A DNA stretch of 64,000 nt. Source: Pseudomonas viridiflava (GTDB lineage: Bacteria > Pseudomonadota > Gammaproteobacteria > Pseudomonadales > Pseudomonadaceae). Made by a program: the position numbers and the translations under genes. Below, one piece after another: positions 42,280 to 53,140 of the stretch. Each line of letters opens with the position of its first letter. Positions within the stretch are counted from its first letter, which is position 1. Under the pieces are notes generated by a model that made no database searches, was not told where the DNA came from, and was given only the letters and a program-made list of their open reading frames with translations. The stretch covers positions 496,001 to 560,000 of the forward strand of contig NZ_UUPU01000001.1 of assembly GCF_900591205.1 (NCBI RefSeq), written 5' to 3'.

Positions 42280-44727
42280 ATGGCACACCGATTCGCCGCA
42301 CAGCCCTTGCTGGCACTGGCCATTTCCATGGCCTGCGGCACTGCGCCGCTGTACTTGCAGGCCGCCGAGACCACCCAGGCCCAGACGTACCGTTTTGATA
42401 TCCCGGGGCAAAGCCTCGACGGCGCGCTGGCGGCGTTTTCGGCGGTGACGCGGGTGCAGGTGCTGGTCAATGGTGAGTTGACCCAAGGGGTGGTGTCGCC
42501 GGGAGTGAGCGGTAACCTGGGCCAGCATGAAGCCTTGGGGCAACTGCTCGGCGGGACCGGGTTGAGCGCAGCGTTCATCAATGCCGACACGGTCACCCTG
42601 GAAAAGCGCGCGGCAACCGGCGCGGCGCTGGAGGTCGGCGCCACCACCATCAGCGCCGAACGCCTGGGGGCGACCACCGAGGGCAGCGGCTCCTACACCA
42701 CGGGGGCGGTGACGATCGGCAAGGGCGAACAGAAACTCAAGGACATCCCGCAATCGGTCAGCGTCATGACTCGCAAGCAGATGGACGACCAGAACACTAC
42801 CAAGCTGTCTGAAGTGGTCAAGCGCACGCCTGGCCTGACTGCGACCAAATCCCCTGGCCCCGGCATGTTCATCTTCTCCCGTGGTTTCGAGATCGGCACC
42901 CTGCAATACGACGGGGTCGGCCTGCCGCGTAATACTTACGCGTTGGGCAGCTACCTCACCGAAAACATGGCGATCTACGACCGCGTCGAGACCCTGCGTG
43001 GCCCGGCCGCGTTGCTGCAAGGCGCCAACAGCCCTGGTGGCACCATGAACCTGGTGCGCAAACGCGGCCAGCAGACGCCGACCGTGGCCATCACCGCCAA
43101 GGCCGGCTCCTGGGACCACTACGGCACTCAGGTCGACGCCGGTGGCCCGCTCAACGCCGAAGGCACCCTGCGCGGCCGCTTTGTGGCGGATTACGACACC
43201 ACTAACTCCTTCATCGACTATGTCGGCGGCTGGAACCAGACGGTGTATGCCGCCGTCGACTATGACTTCACCCCGGACACCACCGTGGGCGTGGGCATCA
43301 GCAATCAGAAAGGCCATACCCGCCCCAACTTCATGTCCCTGCCCCGGTATGCCAATGGCAATGATATCGGCCTGCCTCGCTCGACCTTCGTGGGCGCCAG
43401 CTGGAACCGCAGCGTCAACAACCAGACCCAGGTATTTGCCGACATCGAGCACCGTTTCAACGATGACTGGAAGTTGAAAGCCGCCGTGGTTGCCATGGAC
43501 GAGCACAACGACGCGACCTACCAGGCAACGTGGGACGAGATCCCGAACCCGGGGACCACAGGCAACGTTCGCTACGTGGACTGGGTCACCGACTTCAATA
43601 CCAAGAGTCGCGGCGTTGATGTTTACGTCGACGGCAAGTTCGAAAGCCTGGGTTTGCGGCAGGAGATGGTATTGGGCGCCAACTATTCCAAACTCACCAC
43701 GGATGATTTTTGGGCGCGTGCGGCCACGGCGGGTGCGGATATCTTCAACATCGACCATAACCGTGTGCAGCGCGACAGGAACCAGTTATTCCAGGCGGGG
43801 AATGCTACGAAGAGCTGGTATGACATTCGTCAGAAGGGGATTTATGGCACCTGGCGCGTCCAGCTAGTGGACCCGCTGACGTTGATCCTGGGGGCGCGCA
43901 CCAGCTGGTATGACTACTCCTACAAGGACGAGAGCGGTTTCCAGGGTGTGTACGGCGACCCTACCAGCAGCACCACGCAAAGCAATGGCCACGTCACGCC
44001 CTACGCTGGCCTGGTCTATGCGCTCAACGAGCAATGGTCAGCCTATGCCAGCTATACCGACGCCTTTGAACCACAAACCAGCCTGACCACTGCATTGACC
44101 GTGCTCAAGCCGATTGAGGGCCAGAACTATGAGCTGGGCCTGAAGGGCGAACTGGCTGACGGTCGCCTCAATACCTCGTTCGCGGTGTTCCGCTATGACC
44201 AGGAAAATCGTGCAGCCCAAGACTTGCAGGGCGGCAAAGTCTGTGGTGGCTGGTACTGCTCGCTCGCATCCGGCAAGGTTCGCAGCCAGGGCTTCGAGGC
44301 CACGTTGAGCGGCGAAGTGTTGCCGGGCCTGCAACTGGTCTCCAGCTACACCTACAACACCACCAAATTCCTCAAGGACGACACCTACGAAGGCAAGATC
44401 TTCAGCACCTGGACCCCCAAGCACCTGCTCAAGGTCTGGGGTGATTACCAGCTGCCGGGGGATTGGCACAACGTCAGCGTCGGCGCCGGCGTGACCGCGC
44501 AAAGCAGCACCGAAGCCTATGACCGCAACTTCAGCGTGCCGGGTAATGCGCTATGGGACTCGCGGGTGGCCTACAAGATCAACCAGGAGTTCACCGTGGC
44601 GGCGAACCTGAACAACCTGTTCGACAAGAAGTACTACATCCCGGCGTATAACGCGACGTGGGGCAGTAACTACTATGGCGATCCGCGCAATGTGCTGTTC
44701 AGCATGACCTACACGCCGCAGTTCTAG
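42280..44727 (+). CDS. TonB-dependent siderophore receptor with signalling domain
   Basis: An 815-residue outer-membrane receptor. After a signal peptide (ending PLYLQAAET) comes a secretin/TonB N-terminal signalling domain, YRFDIPGQSLDGALAAFSAV to LGQLLGGTGLSAAFINAD. This is the domain that contacts FecR-type regulators. A plug follows (LKDIPQSVSVMTRKQMDDQN, VETLRGPAALLQGANSPGGT), then a 22-strand barrel ending in the usual aromatic (MTYTPQF). It imports a ferric siderophore that cannot be identified from sequence; the form resembles FpvA/FoxA-type receptors. The ATG at 42280 follows GGGGAG. It completes the cell-surface signalling set with the two genes before it. Confidence 0.92.
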   Translation: MAHRFAAQPLLALAISMACGTAPLYLQAAETTQAQTYRFDIPGQSLDGALAAFSAVTRVQVLVNGELTQGVVSPGVSGNLGQHEALGQLLGGTGLSAAFINADTVTLEKRAATGAALEVGATTISAERLGATTEGSGSYTTGAVTIGKGEQKLKDIPQSVSVMTRKQMDDQNTTKLSEVVKRTPGLTATKSPGPGMFIFSRGFEIGTLQYDGVGLPRNTYALGSYLTENMAIYDRVETLRGPAALLQGANSPGGTMNLVRKRGQQTPTVAITAKAGSWDHYGTQVDAGGPLNAEGTLRGRFVADYDTTNSFIDYVGGWNQTVYAAVDYDFTPDTTVGVGISNQKGHTRPNFMSLPRYANGNDIGLPRSTFVGASWNRSVNNQTQVFADIEHRFNDDWKLKAAVVAMDEHNDATYQATWDEIPNPGTTGNVRYVDWVTDFNTKSRGVDVYVDGKFESLGLRQEMVLGANYSKLTTDDFWARAATAGADIFNIDHNRVQRDRNQLFQAGNATKSWYDIRQKGIYGTWRVQLVDPLTLILGARTSWYDYSYKDESGFQGVYGDPTSSTTQSNGHVTPYAGLVYALNEQWSAYASYTDAFEPQTSLTTALTVLKPIEGQNYELGLKGELADGRLNTSFAVFRYDQENRAAQDLQGGKVCGGWYCSLASGKVRSQGFEATLSGEVLPGLQLVSSYTYNTTKFLKDDTYEGKIFSTWTPKHLLKVWGDYQLPGDWHNVSVGAGVTAQSSTEAYDRNFSVPGNALWDSRVAYKINQEFTVAANLNNLFDKKYYIPAYNATWGSNYYGDPRNVLFSMTYTPQF

Positions 44728-44744
44728 GCACTACACAATCTCCG

Positions 44745-44834
44745 TAGGAGCGGGCTTGCCCGCGATGGCGGTGTGCCAGGCAATGATTTGCTGAAAGGTC
44801 CATCGTCATCGCAGGCAAGCCAGCTCCCACATTT
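44745..44834. repeat. divergent-type REP pair
   Basis: A GTAGGAGCGGGCTTGCCCGC unit and a facing ATCGCAGGCAAGCCAGCTCC unit of a different REP subtype flank a ~30-bp spacer. The arms are less alike than in the other REPINs here, so this pair may be a mosaic. Confidence 0.7.
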
Positions 44835-44874
44835 TGACCGTACTCGTTGTTCTCATGCCTTTCTCCAGGCAAAA

Positions 44875-44899
44875 AAAGCCCCGCACTTGGCGGGGCTTT
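44875..44899 (-). terminator. rho-independent terminator of the lipoprotein gene
   Basis: AAAGCCCCGC/GCGGGGCTTT with loop ACTTG. On the minus strand it is followed by a run of seven T, fitting the gene ending at 44926; read on the plus strand it can also stop the receptor transcript. Confidence 0.88.
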
Positions 44900-44925
44900 G
44901 TCGTGGCGCAAGCCTCAGCCGTACC

Positions 44926-46347
44926 TCACTTCACCGACTTCAGATGCCAGTTCCACAGTGCCACGATCGCGTCCTCGCGCACCTTGATGAACAGGCCGTA
45001 GTCAGCCAGGTACACCGACTGCACGCTCCAGGTCGGTTTGCGGGTGCTCAGCATAAGGCAGTCGAGCACCTTGGCCTGGCCCTGCAAGTCCGGGAGCAGG
45101 CTACTGGCCGCGAGTTCCTTGGTTACTTTGCAGGTCACGTTCCTGGGCTCGTTGGTGTCGGTGGACGGGCTGCCATCCGGGTTGACCGACTTTGACCAGG
45201 TCTCGGTGTAGCTGACTTCACTGCCTGGCGGCAAGCTGTGCCAGTCACCTTGAAAGCTCAACGCTGTGAGCACGCGTGTCTGCGTTTTTTCATTGCCGGT
45301 CTTGCGGTCGATACCCTGGCTGGCGAGGTCGAACAGGCCCCTGAATGTCAGGTCGAGGCTGTAGCCAAGTGCCGAGTCCTGGGTTTGCACCAGCGTTTGG
45401 CCAGACGCGCCGTCGATACTGATAGCGGTCTTTTTGGTCTGGTCGCCGACGCGGGTTTTGTTGAAAAGCAACGCGTCATAGTCGTAGTTCAGTTGGCTCA
45501 GGGCACGCGCCGGCTTGGGCAGGCCAAGTGCCTGGATCGCGGCCACCACCGCCGGCTGGACACTCGGTGTACGGATCACCGGCGCGAGTGCCTGGCGGGC
45601 CTTGAATGCAGGCAGCTGGACCAGTGCCTCTGGCGACGGGCAGACCGCATTGAAGATGCGCACATGGTCGGCCGACGCCTGATTCAGCGTTTGTGGCTTG
45701 AGTTGCCGCTGGATTTCGCCGTTGATTGCCTGGCGGGCCTCGTCGATGTTGAATTGGCTCAGCAGCGTGACGCTGCGCTGTGCGCAATCGAGGGCCAGCC
45801 GCTGCTGCTCCTGAGCGACCAGTGAACCGCCTTTGCTGATGTGGTAGTGCCGAAAATCTGTGGCGGCCCACACATACACCTGGCCGGCGCGTTGTTCCAG
45901 GCTGTTGCGATCAATCAGCAACCAGTCCTGGTCTGCGGGCGCTGCCAGTGTCCGCCAGTCCGGCGCAGGGCGTGCTTTGCAGATACTTTGCAGCTGGGCG
46001 CTTTGCTGTAACTGCTGGGCTTGCAGCGCCGGCAGGTCGGAACCCGTGCCCTGTGGGTCGGTAAAGGGCCTGAGGCTGGTTGAGGTGGGATAGAACATCC
46101 TCGCCGGGCCTTGTGCGCACGAAGCGTCGAATCGAAGGGTAACGGGCTTTTGCTTCAATTCCACGGCGTACATGACCCTATCGCCTTCGCGCACGATGGA
46201 GTGCTCGAGTGCCGGCAGTGTCAGGGCCTCGTTGAAAAGTTCCGGGCCGGGGTTGGCCTGAGGCTTTGGCGTGGAGCTGCACGCCGCGAGGGCCAGCAGC
46301 GAAAAAACCAGGGCAGTCGAGCGAAGAAAGGTCGAGCGGGCGTCCAT
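44926..46347 (-). CDS. putative lipoprotein, 473 aa
   Basis: A secreted protein with a lipobox in its signal peptide (VFSLLALAACSSTPKPQ), so it is probably lipid-anchored after cleavage before the cysteine. The mature part begins proline-rich and has no known enzymatic motif that I recognise. It has blocks such as SLEQRAGQVYVWAATDFRHY and LDLTFRGLFDLASQGIDRK. It is a single gene between two terminators. A role in the envelope is implied only by the lipobox. Confidence 0.8.
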   Translation of the reverse strand: MDARSTFLRSTALVFSLLALAACSSTPKPQANPGPELFNEALTLPALEHSIVREGDRVMYAVELKQKPVTLRFDASCAQGPARMFYPTSTSLRPFTDPQGTGSDLPALQAQQLQQSAQLQSICKARPAPDWRTLAAPADQDWLLIDRNSLEQRAGQVYVWAATDFRHYHISKGGSLVAQEQQRLALDCAQRSVTLLSQFNIDEARQAINGEIQRQLKPQTLNQASADHVRIFNAVCPSPEALVQLPAFKARQALAPVIRTPSVQPAVVAAIQALGLPKPARALSQLNYDYDALLFNKTRVGDQTKKTAISIDGASGQTLVQTQDSALGYSLDLTFRGLFDLASQGIDRKTGNEKTQTRVLTALSFQGDWHSLPPGSEVSYTETWSKSVNPDGSPSTDTNEPRNVTCKVTKELAASSLLPDLQGQAKVLDCLMLSTRKPTWSVQSVYLADYGLFIKVREDAIVALWNWHLKSVK

Positions 46348-46420
46348 GCGGGTACGGTCCTTGATAATTCAGTCGCGGACTGTATCGGCCTGTGGATAAA
46401 ACACAATAGCGTGCACACCC

Positions 46421-46453
46421 AAAAAAAAGCCCCGCACAGGGCGGGGCATTTTT
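46421..46453 (-). terminator. rho-independent terminator of ilvD
   Basis: GCCCCGC/GCGGGGC with loop of five bases and eight T on the minus strand after the stem. It lies 13 bp after the ilvD stop. On the plus strand an ATTTTTA run makes it work both ways. Confidence 0.9.
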
Positions 46454-46465
46454 AATGCGCGAGGC

Positions 46466-48307
46466 TTAGAGGCCGTCGAGCATCGCCTTGTTTCGCACAG
46501 CACCCTTGTCGGCGCTGGTGGCCAGCAGGGCATAGGCTTTCAACGCGGTAGTGACCTTGCGCGGACGCTTCTCAACCGGCTTCCAACCCTTCTTGTCCTG
46601 CTCGACCCGGCGCGCAGCCAGCTCTTCATCGCTGATCAACAGGTTGATCGAGCGGTTCGGAATGTCGATCAGCACCTTGTCGCCGTCCTGCACCAGGCCG
46701 ATTGCGCCACCGGCAGCGGCTTCAGGCGAGGCGTGGCCGATGGACAGGCCCGAGGTGCCGCCGGAGAAACGGCCGTCGGTCAGCAGGGCGCAGGCTTTGC
46801 CCAGGCCCTTGGACTTGAGGTAGGACGTGGGGTAGAGCATCTCCTGCATACCCGGGCCGCCTTTCGGGCCTTCGTAGCGGATGATCACGATGTCGCCTTC
46901 TTTCACCTCATCGGCGAGGATGCCGCGAACCGAGCTGTCCTGGCTTTCGTAGATTTTGGCGCGACCTTCGAAGACGTGGATGGACTCATCCACACCGGCG
47001 GTTTTCACCACGCAGCCGTCGAGGGCGATGTTGCCGTACAGCACGGCCAGGCCGCCTTCTTGCGAGTAGGCGTGCTCGACACTGCGGATGCAGCCGTTTT
47101 CACGGTCGTCGTCGAGGGTCTCCCAGCGGGTCGACTGGCTGAACGCGGTCTGGGTCGGGATGCCGGCCGGGCCGGCCTTGAAGAAGGTGTGCACGGCCTC
47201 GTCGTCAGTCTGGGTGATGTCCCACTTGGCGATGCCTTCGGCGATGGACTTGCTGTGCACGGTCGGCAAGTCGGTGTGCAGCAGGCCGCCACGGGCCAGC
47301 GAGCCGAGGATCGAGAAGATCCCGCCGGCGCGGTGCACGTCTTCCATGTGGTACTTCTGGATATTCGGCGCGACTTTGCACAGCTGCGGCACATGGCGGG
47401 ACAGGCGGTCGATGTCGCGCAGGTCGAAATCAATCTCGGCTTCCTGGGCGGCGGCCAGCAAGTGCAGGATGGTGTTGGTGGAACCGCCCATGGCGATATC
47501 AAGGGTCATGGCGTTTTCGAATGCCTTGAAGTTGGCGATATTGCGCGGCAACACCGACTCATCGTTCTCGGTGTAGTAACGCTTGCACAGCTCGACGATG
47601 GTGCGGCCGGCCTGTAGGAACAGCTGTTCGCGGTCGCTGTGGGTGGCCAGTGTCGAGCCGTTGCCCGGCAAGGCCAGGCCCAGGGCTTCGACCAGGCAGT
47701 TCATCGAGTTGGCGGTGAACATGCCGGAGCAAGAACCGCAGGTCGGGCAGGCGCTGCGCTCGTATTCCGCGACCTTCTCGTCAGAAGCGCTGGAATCGGC
47801 GGCGATCACCATGGCGTCGACCAGGTCGAGGCCGTGGGAGGCGAGTTTGGTCTTGCCGGCTTCCATCGGGCCGCCGGACACGAAGATCACCGGAATGTTC
47901 AGGCGCAGGGCAGCCATCAGCATGCCGGGGGTGATCTTGTCGCAGTTCGAGATGCACACGATGGCGTCGGCGCAGTGGGCGTTGACCATGTACTCCACGG
48001 AGTCGGCGATGATCTCGCGGCTCGGCAGGGAATACAGCATGCCGTCATGGCCCATGGCGATGCCGTCATCCACGGCGATGGTGTTGAATTCCTTGGCCAC
48101 GCCACCGGCGCGTTCGATTTCGCGGGCGACCAGCTGGCCCAGGTCCTTGAGGTGGACGTGGCCCGGTACGAATTGGGTGAACGAGTTGGCAATCGCGATG
48201 ATCGGCTTCTTGAAGTCGTCATCTTTCATCCCCGTGGCACGCCACAGTGCGCGCGCGCCGGCCATATTGCGGCCGTGGGTGGATGTTTTCGAGCGGTAAT
48301 CTGGCAT
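46466..48307 (-). CDS. ilvD: dihydroxy-acid dehydratase
   Basis: A 613-residue IlvD. The start [20 protein letters not shown] is the family N-terminus, which selects the ATG at 48307 over earlier in-frame starts. Iron-sulfur cysteines are seen in [12 protein letters not shown] and [20 protein letters not shown]. The C-terminal [20 protein letters not shown] is the family signature. The enzyme dehydrates dihydroxy-acids in valine, isoleucine and leucine synthesis. It is monocistronic, ending at a strong terminator. Confidence 0.97.
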   Translation of the reverse strand: MPDYRSKTSTHGRNMAGARALWRATGMKDDDFKKPIIAIANSFTQFVPGHVHLKDLGQLVAREIERAGGVAKEFNTIAVDDGIAMGHDGMLYSLPSREIIADSVEYMVNAHCADAIVCISNCDKITPGMLMAALRLNIPVIFVSGGPMEAGKTKLASHGLDLVDAMVIAADSSASDEKVAEYERSACPTCGSCSGMFTANSMNCLVEALGLALPGNGSTLATHSDREQLFLQAGRTIVELCKRYYTENDESVLPRNIANFKAFENAMTLDIAMGGSTNTILHLLAAAQEAEIDFDLRDIDRLSRHVPQLCKVAPNIQKYHMEDVHRAGGIFSILGSLARGGLLHTDLPTVHSKSIAEGIAKWDITQTDDEAVHTFFKAGPAGIPTQTAFSQSTRWETLDDDRENGCIRSVEHAYSQEGGLAVLYGNIALDGCVVKTAGVDESIHVFEGRAKIYESQDSSVRGILADEVKEGDIVIIRYEGPKGGPGMQEMLYPTSYLKSKGLGKACALLTDGRFSGGTSGLSIGHASPEAAAGGAIGLVQDGDKVLIDIPNRSINLLISDEELAARRVEQDKKGWKPVEKRPRKVTTALKAYALLATSADKGAVRNKAMLDGL

Positions 48308-48594
48308 GGAGCACTCCGGGCGGCTAATCGGTATCAAAAGGGAGTGAGCTTCTATTGACGTCTGGAACACCCGAAAAATGGCCGTGGTGTCCGGAAGTTG
48401 CCGCAAACGTTACGGGATCGCCGTGCGCAGTGGCCTTGAGCTCATAAACCCGCCGGGGGATGACTGGCGATGAATAGGGCCGATTCTACACCGCTGGAGG
48501 CTGGAGGGAATGGCCGTAAGTGTGGAGATACCGCTTACGGGATGTGTGGTGGTTTGTGGCGGTAGGGAAAATCTTTCTGACACAACACAAAAAA

Positions 48595-48683
48595 GGTGGG
48601 AGCTGGCTTGCCTGCGATAGCGGTGTAACAGGTTAAAAACCTGTCACTGATACACCGCTATCGCGGGCAAGCCCGCTCCCACC
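48595..48683. repeat. REPIN with long central stem
   Basis: GGTGGGAGCTGGCTTGCCTG and the facing CGGGCAAGCCCGCTCCCACC flank a spacer that is itself palindromic (TAGCGGTGTA/TACACCGCTA around ACAGGTT/AACCTGT). The whole can fold as one long hairpin. It separates ilvD from rlmI. The rest of 48308-48700 holds no gene. Confidence 0.85.
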
Positions 48684-48700
48684 TTTGATCGGCGTGTTAC

Positions 48701-49897
48701 TTAGCTATTGGGCAACAACCGGCAAGTAATGCTCTTGATGTAGCGCGTCTCGGCAATCGCCGGGTGCACCGGGTGGTCCGGGCCCTGGCCGCCGCGTTCG
48801 AGCATCTGGATGTTGCGGTCCAGGTGGCGGGCGCTGGTCAGCAGGATGTTTTGCAGGTCGTCTTCCGGCAAGTGCATGGAGCACGAGGCGCTGACCAGGA
48901 TGCCGTCCTTGCTGAGCAGGCGCATGGCTTGCTCGTTCAGGCGGCGGTAGGCGCCTTCGCCGTTTTTCATGTCTTTTTTGCGTTTGATGAAGGCCGGAGG
49001 GTCGGCGACGATCACGTCGAAGCGTTCTTCGCTGGCTTTCAGCTCTTTGAGGGCTTCAAACACGTCGCCTTCGATGCAGGTCATCTTCTCTGCAAAACCG
49101 TTCAGCGCAGCGTTGCGCTCCACGCCGTCGAGGGCGAAGGCCGAGGCGTCGACGCAGAACACTTCACTGGCACCGAAGGCCGCAGCCTGCACGCCCCAGC
49201 CGCCGATGTAGCTGTACAGGTCCAGCACGCGCTTGCCTTTGGCATACGGGGCCAGGCGCGCACGATTCATACGGTGGTCGTAGAACCAGCCGGTTTTCTG
49301 GCCCTGGATCACCGGGGCTTCGAATTTCACGCCGTTTTCTTCCAGCGCGACCCACTCCGGCACCAGGCCGAATACGGTTTCGACGTAGCGGTTGAGTCCC
49401 TCGGCGTCACGTGCGGCGGAGTCGTTCTTGAACAGAATGCCACTCGGCTTGAGCACTTGGGTCAGCGCGGAAATCACGTCTTCTTTATGGGCTTCCATGG
49501 TCGCCGAAGCGATCTGCACCACCAGGATGTCGCCGAAACGGTCGACCACCAGGCCCGGCAACAGGTCGGAGTCGCCGTAGACCAGGCGGTAGAACGGCTT
49601 GTCGAACAGGCGGTCACGCAGCGACAGCGCGACGTTGAGGCGGTGCACCAGCAGCGACTTGTCCAACGGCAACTTGATGTCGCGCGACAGCAGGCGCGCG
49701 CAGATCAGGTTGTTCGGGCTCATGGCCACGATGCCCAGGGTCTTGCCGCCGGCCGCTTCCAGGATGGCCTGGTCGCCTGCCTGGAAGCCGTGAAGTGGGG
49801 TGGCGGCCACGTCGATTTCGTTGCTGTAGACCCACAGGTGGCCGTTGCGCAAACGACGATCGGCGTTGGCTTTGAGACGCAGGCTTGGCAGGGACAT
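48701..49897 (-). CDS. rlmI: 23S rRNA m5C methyltransferase RlmI-type
   Basis: A 398-residue protein. An N-terminal PUA domain (LPSLRLKANADRRLRNGHLW and VYSNEID) leads to a middle domain and a SAM-binding domain with VLDLYSYIGGWGVQAAAFGA, then DVIVADPPAFIKRKKDM and a catalytic cysteine in LVSASCSMHL. RlmI methylates C1962 of 23S rRNA in E. coli. The start at 49897 is the family N-terminus; earlier in-frame starts run into a REPIN. RlmI and RlmK-like members are similar, so the exact target is inferred. Confidence 0.88.
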   Translation of the reverse strand: MSLPSLRLKANADRRLRNGHLWVYSNEIDVAATPLHGFQAGDQAILEAAGGKTLGIVAMSPNNLICARLLSRDIKLPLDKSLLVHRLNVALSLRDRLFDKPFYRLVYGDSDLLPGLVVDRFGDILVVQIASATMEAHKEDVISALTQVLKPSGILFKNDSAARDAEGLNRYVETVFGLVPEWVALEENGVKFEAPVIQGQKTGWFYDHRMNRARLAPYAKGKRVLDLYSYIGGWGVQAAAFGASEVFCVDASAFALDGVERNAALNGFAEKMTCIEGDVFEALKELKASEERFDVIVADPPAFIKRKKDMKNGEGAYRRLNEQAMRLLSKDGILVSASCSMHLPEDDLQNILLTSARHLDRNIQMLERGGQGPDHPVHPAIAETRYIKSITCRLLPNS

Positions 49898-49963
49898 GAC
49901 GTCGCTCCGGAAAAAAGAGCGGGAGTATACCGTGTTGTGTAGGACTTGGCGGCGCCGCCGGAC

Positions 49964-50053
49964 ATGTGGGAGCTGGCTTGCCTGCGATGCAGTCGGCGCG
50001 GTGTATCTGACGTACGGCGGTGATGCTATCGCAGGCAAGCCAGCTCCCACATT
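49964..50053. repeat. REPIN upstream of rlmI and HDOD gene
   Basis: TGTGGGAGCTGGCTTGCCTG and the facing CAGGCAAGCCAGCTCCCACA pair perfectly around ~50 bp. It lies between two divergent genes, close to both promoters. Confidence 0.85.
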
Positions 50054-50136
50054 TAGTCCGATTTCAATCGGGCATTTGGGTGTCGGTCGGGTTTGCTTAG
50101 AGGTTAGAATCCCCGCCTAGCCCAGAGTATGTACTT

Positions 50137-51003
50137 ATGTCCCAAGAGCTTTCCGCCGAACAGATCCAACAGGCCCTGCAGGGCATCAGCGTGCCGCCCC
50201 AGCCGCAAATCATGGTGGATTTGCAGATGGAGCAATACATGCCCGACCCGGACCTGGAAGTGATCGCACGGCTGATCTCCCAGGACCCGGGCCTGTCCGG
50301 CGCATTGCTGAAGATCGTCAACTCGTCGTATTACGGCCTGAGCAACAAGATCGCCTCGATCCAGCGCGCGGTTAACCTGCTGGGCAGCCGCTCGATCATC
50401 AATCTGATCAACGCCCTGTCGATCAAAGGCGAGATGAGCGATGACACCATCGTCACTCTCAACCGTTTCTGGGACACCGCCCAGGACGTGGCCATGACCT
50501 GCCTCACCCTGGCCAAGCGCACCGGCGCCCAGGCGGTGGACGAAGCCTATGCACTGGGGCTGTTCCACGATTGCGGCGTGCCGCTGATGCTCAAGCGTTT
50601 CCCCAATTACATGGCCGTGCTGGAGCAAGCCTACGCCAACGCCGGCCCCGACTGCCGGGTGGTCGACACTGAAAACAACGCGTTCAATACCAACCATGCG
50701 GTGGTCGGCTACTACACCGCCAAGTCCTGGCGCCTGCCCGAGCATGTGACCGACGCCATCGCCAACCACCACAATGCCCTGGCGATTTTCAGCGATGAGA
50801 CATCGCGCAATTCCCAGCTGAAAAACTTGCTGGCGATCCTGAAAATGGCCGAGCACATCTGCTCGTCCTACCGGGTGCTGGGCAACCAGGCGGTCGACCA
50901 TGAGTGGAATGCGATCGGCCATCTGGTGCTGGACTACGTGGGCCTGTCGGACTACGACTTTGAAAGCCTGAAGTTGTCGATCCGCGAGCTGGGCGCGAAC
51001 TGA
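50137..51003 (+). CDS. HDOD-domain signalling protein
   Basis: A 288-residue protein made mostly of an HDOD domain: IARLISQDPGLSGALLKIVN, SSYYGLSNKIASIQRAVNLL, GSRSIINLINALS and FHDCGVPLMLKRFPNY. The usual catalytic HD pair is not complete, as in most HDOD proteins, which act by binding partners in stress, motility or second-messenger signalling. It is followed by mutM after 9 bp on the same strand, so they share a transcript; the same pairing occurs in other pseudomonads. Confidence 0.88.
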   Translation: MSQELSAEQIQQALQGISVPPQPQIMVDLQMEQYMPDPDLEVIARLISQDPGLSGALLKIVNSSYYGLSNKIASIQRAVNLLGSRSIINLINALSIKGEMSDDTIVTLNRFWDTAQDVAMTCLTLAKRTGAQAVDEAYALGLFHDCGVPLMLKRFPNYMAVLEQAYANAGPDCRVVDTENNAFNTNHAVVGYYTAKSWRLPEHVTDAIANHHNALAIFSDETSRNSQLKNLLAILKMAEHICSSYRVLGNQAVDHEWNAIGHLVLDYVGLSDYDFESLKLSIRELGAN

Positions 51004-51012
51004 GAGGTACAC

Positions 51013-51825
51013 ATGCCTGAGTTACCGGAAGTCGAAACCACCCGGCGTGGCATCGCGCCGCATTTGGAAGGCCAGCGCGTCAGCCGCGTGGTGGTGCGTG
51101 AGCGGCGCCTGCGCTGGCCGATCCCGGAAGACCTGGATGTGCGCCTGTCGGGGCAGCGCATTGTGCTGGTGGAGCGGCGGGCCAAGTACCTGTTGATCAA
51201 TGCCGAAGTGGGCACGTTGATCAGCCACTTGGGCATGTCGGGTAACCTGCGGCTGGTGGAAGTCGGCATGCCTGCGGCCAAGCATGAGCATGTGGATATC
51301 GAGCTCGAATCCGGCCTGGCCCTGCGTTATACCGACCCGCGACGTTTCGGCGCGATGCTCTGGAGCCAGGACCCGCACAACCACGAGCTGCTGCTTCGCC
51401 TGGGGCCGGAGCCGTTGACCGACCTGTTTGATGGCGAGCGTTTGTTCCAACTGTCCCGTGGCCGTTCGATGGCGGTGAAGCCGTTCATCATGGACAACGC
51501 GGTGGTGGTGGGGGTGGGCAATATCTATGCGACGGAAGCGCTGTTTGCGGCGGGGATTGATCCGCGTCGGGAAGCCAAGGGAATTTCCCGCGGGCGTTAC
51601 CTGAAGCTGGCGATCGAGATCAAGCGCATTCTGGCGGCTGCCATCGAGCGCGGCGGTACTACGTTGCGTGACTTTATCGGTGGCGATGGGCAGCCGGGGT
51701 ATTTCCAGCAGGAACTGTTCGTCTATGGCCGAGGCGGCGAGGCGTGCAAGGTCTGTGGGAGCGAGTTGCGCAATGTGGTGCTGGGGCAGCGGGCGAGTGT
51801 GTTTTGCCCCAAGTGCCAGAGCTGA
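51013..51825 (+). CDS. mutM: formamidopyrimidine-DNA glycosylase
   Basis: A 270-residue MutM/Fpg. It has the catalytic N-terminus [13 protein letters not shown] (Pro2 as nucleophile, Glu3), the conserved RRAKYLL lysine region, [13 protein letters not shown] in the helix-two-turn-helix and a C-terminal zinc finger C-K-V-C ... C-P-K-C. It removes 8-oxoguanine and formamidopyrimidines from oxidised DNA and cuts the abasic site. The gene starts 9 bp after the HDOD stop with a GAGAGG site. Confidence 0.97.
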   Translation: MPELPEVETTRRGIAPHLEGQRVSRVVVRERRLRWPIPEDLDVRLSGQRIVLVERRAKYLLINAEVGTLISHLGMSGNLRLVEVGMPAAKHEHVDIELESGLALRYTDPRRFGAMLWSQDPHNHELLLRLGPEPLTDLFDGERLFQLSRGRSMAVKPFIMDNAVVVGVGNIYATEALFAAGIDPRREAKGISRGRYLKLAIEIKRILAAAIERGGTTLRDFIGGDGQPGYFQQELFVYGRGGEACKVCGSELRNVVLGQRASVFCPKCQS

Positions 51826-51847
51826 TTGCTGTGTGATGGCTGATATT

Positions 51848-51926
51848 GCCATCGCAGGCAAGCCAGCTCCCACATTTGGATTTGTGAATACAGTCAAGTG
51901 TGGGAGCTGGCTTGCCTGCGATGAGC
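51848..51926. repeat. REPIN between mutM and ferredoxin gene
   Basis: ATCGCAGGCAAGCCAGCTCC and the facing GGAGCTGGCTTGCCTGCGAT are perfect inverses with a ~35-bp spacer between convergent genes. Confidence 0.88.
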
Positions 51927-51948
51927 CCCTTACAGGCGCCGCGAAACC

Positions 51949-52540
<592 letters not shown>

Positions 52541-52546
52541 TGAGCG

Positions 52547-53095
<549 letters not shown>

Positions 53096-53140
53096 TTATG
53101 CAGAAGAAAGCACTATAGACAGCACCAATAGCGTGTTTTT

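Noticed and set aside
47639..48358. long plus-strand frames opposite ilvD
   Set aside because: They are third-position-GC shadows of ilvD with no family signal or ribosome-binding site.
48764..49942. 392-codon plus-strand frame opposite rlmI
   Set aside because: Composition is that of a shadow frame and rlmI is unmistakable on the other strand.
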